NCBI GenBank assembly: GCA_938010565.1
Contig: CALLUQ010000188.1
Location: forward strand, 1-33,596
DNA: 33,596 bases
Source of the DNA: an uncultured Flavobacteriales bacterium
Lineage (GTDB): Bacteria > Bacteroidota > Bacteroidia > Flavobacteriales_D > CALLUQ01
Direction of reading: 5' to 3'
This document shows positions 32,144 to 33,596 of this stretch, in pieces; within the stretch, counting starts at the first letter, position 1, and each line of letters starts with the position of its first letter. The notes under the pieces were generated by a model, which made no database searches, was not told where the DNA came from, and worked only from the letters and a program-made list of their open reading frames with translations. Position numbers and translations under genes: made by a program.

Positions 32144-32835
32144 ACAGCCCGGAAGGCGAACTTTGTACGTTAACCGCAGCTAAGATCGTATTTTACGAAG
32201 GGAACCAGGATGGGATCGCTCTTTTTGAATACAAATTGAACGATGCCGCTTTGGTGTGTTGGAAAGAAACGTTTCATTCGGCAGGGGATGAACCCATGAC
32301 CGTAACCATGACGATTTCTGCCGCCATACAGGAGGTGAAAGAAATAACCTGGGTAAAGCCTTGGCGGGAAAGTGGGGTGCTTTCGGAGGAAAGGGCTGCC
32401 CATAAAGAAGGAGGAACGGGAGCGACTTTGGGTGATCGTGGGAAGAAAGAGGATGATGGGAGTGTGTTGGAAGGTGCTTTGGAGGATGGGGATAAGGTGA
32501 AAAGGCAAAATGTAGAAGACTTTATATCTCCGCATGCTTATAGTCGTCATAAGTTCGACCCTTCAAGCGTTTCGTCAAGAAGTAGAACTCAATATGGACA
32601 GAAAATGGATGTAGCAGATATACGAGATCAAACGATGAATAATGCGGATGACATTGTTAAGCATTTTGATGATAATGGAGTTCATTATGCAACTACTTAT
32701 AAAAAGACATTCAATCAAAATATAAGTACTAATGCAACTCCAACCAAAGAGTCGAGAGTAATTATAAATCATTTAAATGAGAGTAGATCATCTCAATTTC
32801 CGTACTACAAAAAAGGGGTAACCGATGAACTCTAA
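31963..32835 (+). CDS. tssD: TssD (Hcp) tube protein with C-terminal candidate toxin domain
   Basis: A 290-residue fusion. Residues 1-130 match Bacteroidota type VI TssD/Hcp proteins: beta-rich, with RPGPIPMGGLVTLAFVS, DDRLLRWIT, KIVFYEGN and the late motif LVCWKETFHSAGDEPMTVTMTIS. Residues 136-185 are a charged linker. Residues about 187-285 (HAYSRHKFDP, RTQYGQKMDVADIRDQTMNN, YATTYKKTFNQNIST, SRVIINH, SSQFPYYKK) are a separate AT-rich domain in the position of a toxin. Its His, Lys, Tyr and Arg content suggests an RNase-like polymorphic toxin, but I cannot assign a family. The Hcp part would carry the cargo inside or on the tube. The next gene overlaps the stop by 11 bases. Confidence 0.85.
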   Translation: MLKAKLFACGTERELLRTDLEYHRVFHPKTGRPGPIPMGGLVTLAFVSGHGDDRLLRWITHSPEGELCTLTAAKIVFYEGNQDGIALFEYKLNDAALVCWKETFHSAGDEPMTVTMTISAAIQEVKEITWVKPWRESGVLSEERAAHKEGGTGATLGDRGKKEDDGSVLEGALEDGDKVKRQNVEDFISPHAYSRHKFDPSSVSSRSRTQYGQKMDVADIRDQTMNNADDIVKHFDDNGVHYATTYKKTFNQNISTNATPTKESRVIINHLNESRSSQFPYYKKGVTDEL

Positions 32836-33259
32836 AAAAAAGATAAAATTTGAATTGAAGGAGGTGTCATGTAACGAGACAGTTGAAATAGATGGGGTCT
32901 CATTTTCCAATATGGCTTATCTTTTAGTTTTTGTTGATGGGGTCAATTTATTTACCCTCGATTTATTTCAGGAAAGCTTTTTGGTTTTTAAAGAACTAAA
33001 AAATAGTATTTCAAAATCGGGGAAGTACTTGTTGTTTACCGGTGTTTCCGGAATAGCAGATGATGCAGGCTGGGAGTATGTTGAAGTATTTCATGAAGAA
33101 AATTCGGTTACCTGGAAGGTTCGAAGAGATGATACTTTACGATCCTATATTTTTGATCGGATTGACTATTTAAAAGAAATTTCGATTGTCGAGAAAAAAA
33201 TTGAGCTCCTAAATAGTAGCATGAAATTAGAACCTTTGTATGTGGTTTATCCTGAGTGA
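32825..33259 (+). CDS. Candidate immunity protein for the TssD-fused toxin
   Basis: A 144-residue soluble protein without signal peptide or membrane span, clearly more AT-rich than the genes to its left. Its middle (SGKYLLFTGVSGIADDAGWEY, then VTWKVRR) vaguely recalls small alpha/beta immunity-type proteins whose relatives carry a Cys-rich TCSCG segment there; the cysteines are absent here. The role is inferred from context: the ATG lies inside the end of the toxin gene (11-base overlap), it is of immunity-gene size, and a second TssD gene follows. It should bind and block the toxin domain in the cytoplasm. No family name assigned. Confidence 0.65.
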   Translation: MNSKKKIKFELKEVSCNETVEIDGVSFSNMAYLLVFVDGVNLFTLDLFQESFLVFKELKNSISKSGKYLLFTGVSGIADDAGWEYVEVFHEENSVTWKVRRDDTLRSYIFDRIDYLKEISIVEKKIELLNSSMKLEPLYVVYPE

Positions 33260-33394
33260 AGTGGAGTTATTACATTTACCGATACACCAAATTAAGCTCC
33301 AAACCTACACTTTGAATCCCCTTCACAAAGTGAAACGGAAAAATTACAGCAAAGATTTCACGATCAGGTTCGTTGAATTAAGTAATGTTTGCAT

Positions 33395-33596
33395 CTGAAA
33401 CCCACCGGAAAACCCATGCTAAAAGCCAAATTATTTGCTTGCGGAACCGAACGGGAATTGCTACAAACGGATCTGGAATACCACAGGGTATTCCATCCTA
33501 AAACAGGCCGGCCCGGCCCCATTCCGATGGGTGGGCTGACTACCCTTTCTTTTGTCTCCGGACATGGCGATGATCGGTTATTGCGTTGGATCACCC
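33395..33596 (+). repeat. Right copy of the duplicated TssD 5' segment (cut by window end)
   Basis: About 95% identical to 31942-32143 at an offset of exactly 1453 bases, including the 21-base flank before the ATG. The copy continues past the right edge. Confidence 0.9.
33416..33596 (+). CDS. tssD: Second TssD (Hcp) gene, 5' part only
   Basis: Starts MLKAKLFACGTERELLQTDL and runs open to the right edge, 60 codons. It differs from the first copy at three residues (R17Q, V42T, A45S) and otherwise by silent changes, so it is under protein-level constraint and not a decayed fragment so far. By analogy its C-terminus may carry a different toxin with its own immunity gene, which lies outside the window. 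The 157 bases before it contain a 7-bp hairpin CACTTTG/CAAAGTG (33308-33314, 33326-33332) but no clear consensus promoter. Confidence 0.85.
   Translation, partial: MLKAKLFACGTERELLQTDLEYHRVFHPKTGRPGPIPMGGLTTLSFVSGHGDDRLLRWIT

Overview
The window is a gene-dense chromosomal stretch of a Bacteroidota bacterium. The lineage call rests on gldH (gliding-motility lipoprotein), a DUF4270 lipoprotein, an IPExxxVDY-family protein beside rnc and pyk, the holB-ricT-gldH order, a Bacteroidota-type TssD (Hcp) tube protein, and repeated promoter elements of the Bacteroidota type (-33 TTTG or TTG, -7 TAnnTTTG) close to start codons. The order within the phylum is not resolved. No rRNA, tRNA, CRISPR array, insertion sequence or phage module was found.

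Layout. 1-219: frameshifted tail of an XRE-type regulator, followed by gene-free DNA. 690-5987 (+): acpP, fabF, rnc, IPExxxVDY gene, pyk, M42 aminopeptidase. 6022-7587: cvpA-like gene (-), a small conserved-type protein (+), a small lipoprotein (-). 7726-9974: pheS (+) converging on pgk (-). 10107-13415 (+): holB, ricT, gldH, followed by a strong intergenic hairpin. 13648-16972 (-): secreted metallophosphatase, lgt, yebC. 17530-20388 (+): dCMP deaminase, S41 protease, superoxide dismutase. 20492-23615 (-): three-gene glycosyltransferase operon with a bacterial beta-1,4-galactosyltransferase-like (GT7) protein and a two-domain glycosyltransferase. 23848-27879 (-): truncated glycogen-synthase-like protein, DUF4270 lipoprotein, glmS, ending at a strong bidirectional terminator. 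27981-31773 (+): panC, a 550-base gap, then pdhA and pdhC with a clear terminator. 31963 to the right edge (+): an accessory type VI secretion cassette.

Most of the window is housekeeping: fatty-acid synthesis, lower glycolysis (pgk, pyk) feeding pyruvate dehydrogenase, aminoacylation, replication clamp loading, lipoprotein maturation, pantothenate and amino-sugar supply. The part most worth pursuing is the right end. There a TssD tube protein carries a C-terminal extension that looks like a toxin. An AT-rich candidate immunity gene overlaps its stop codon, and about 200 bp of the TssD gene with its upstream flank is repeated 1453 bp downstream at roughly 95% identity. This looks like a tandem array of Hcp-effector/immunity cassettes, with the second one cut by the window edge.

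Secondary points of interest are the GT7-containing glycan operon, a glycogen-synthase-like protein lacking both its KxGGL motif and its second domain, an 18-bp perfect palindrome, and a set of promoters that decide several start codons.
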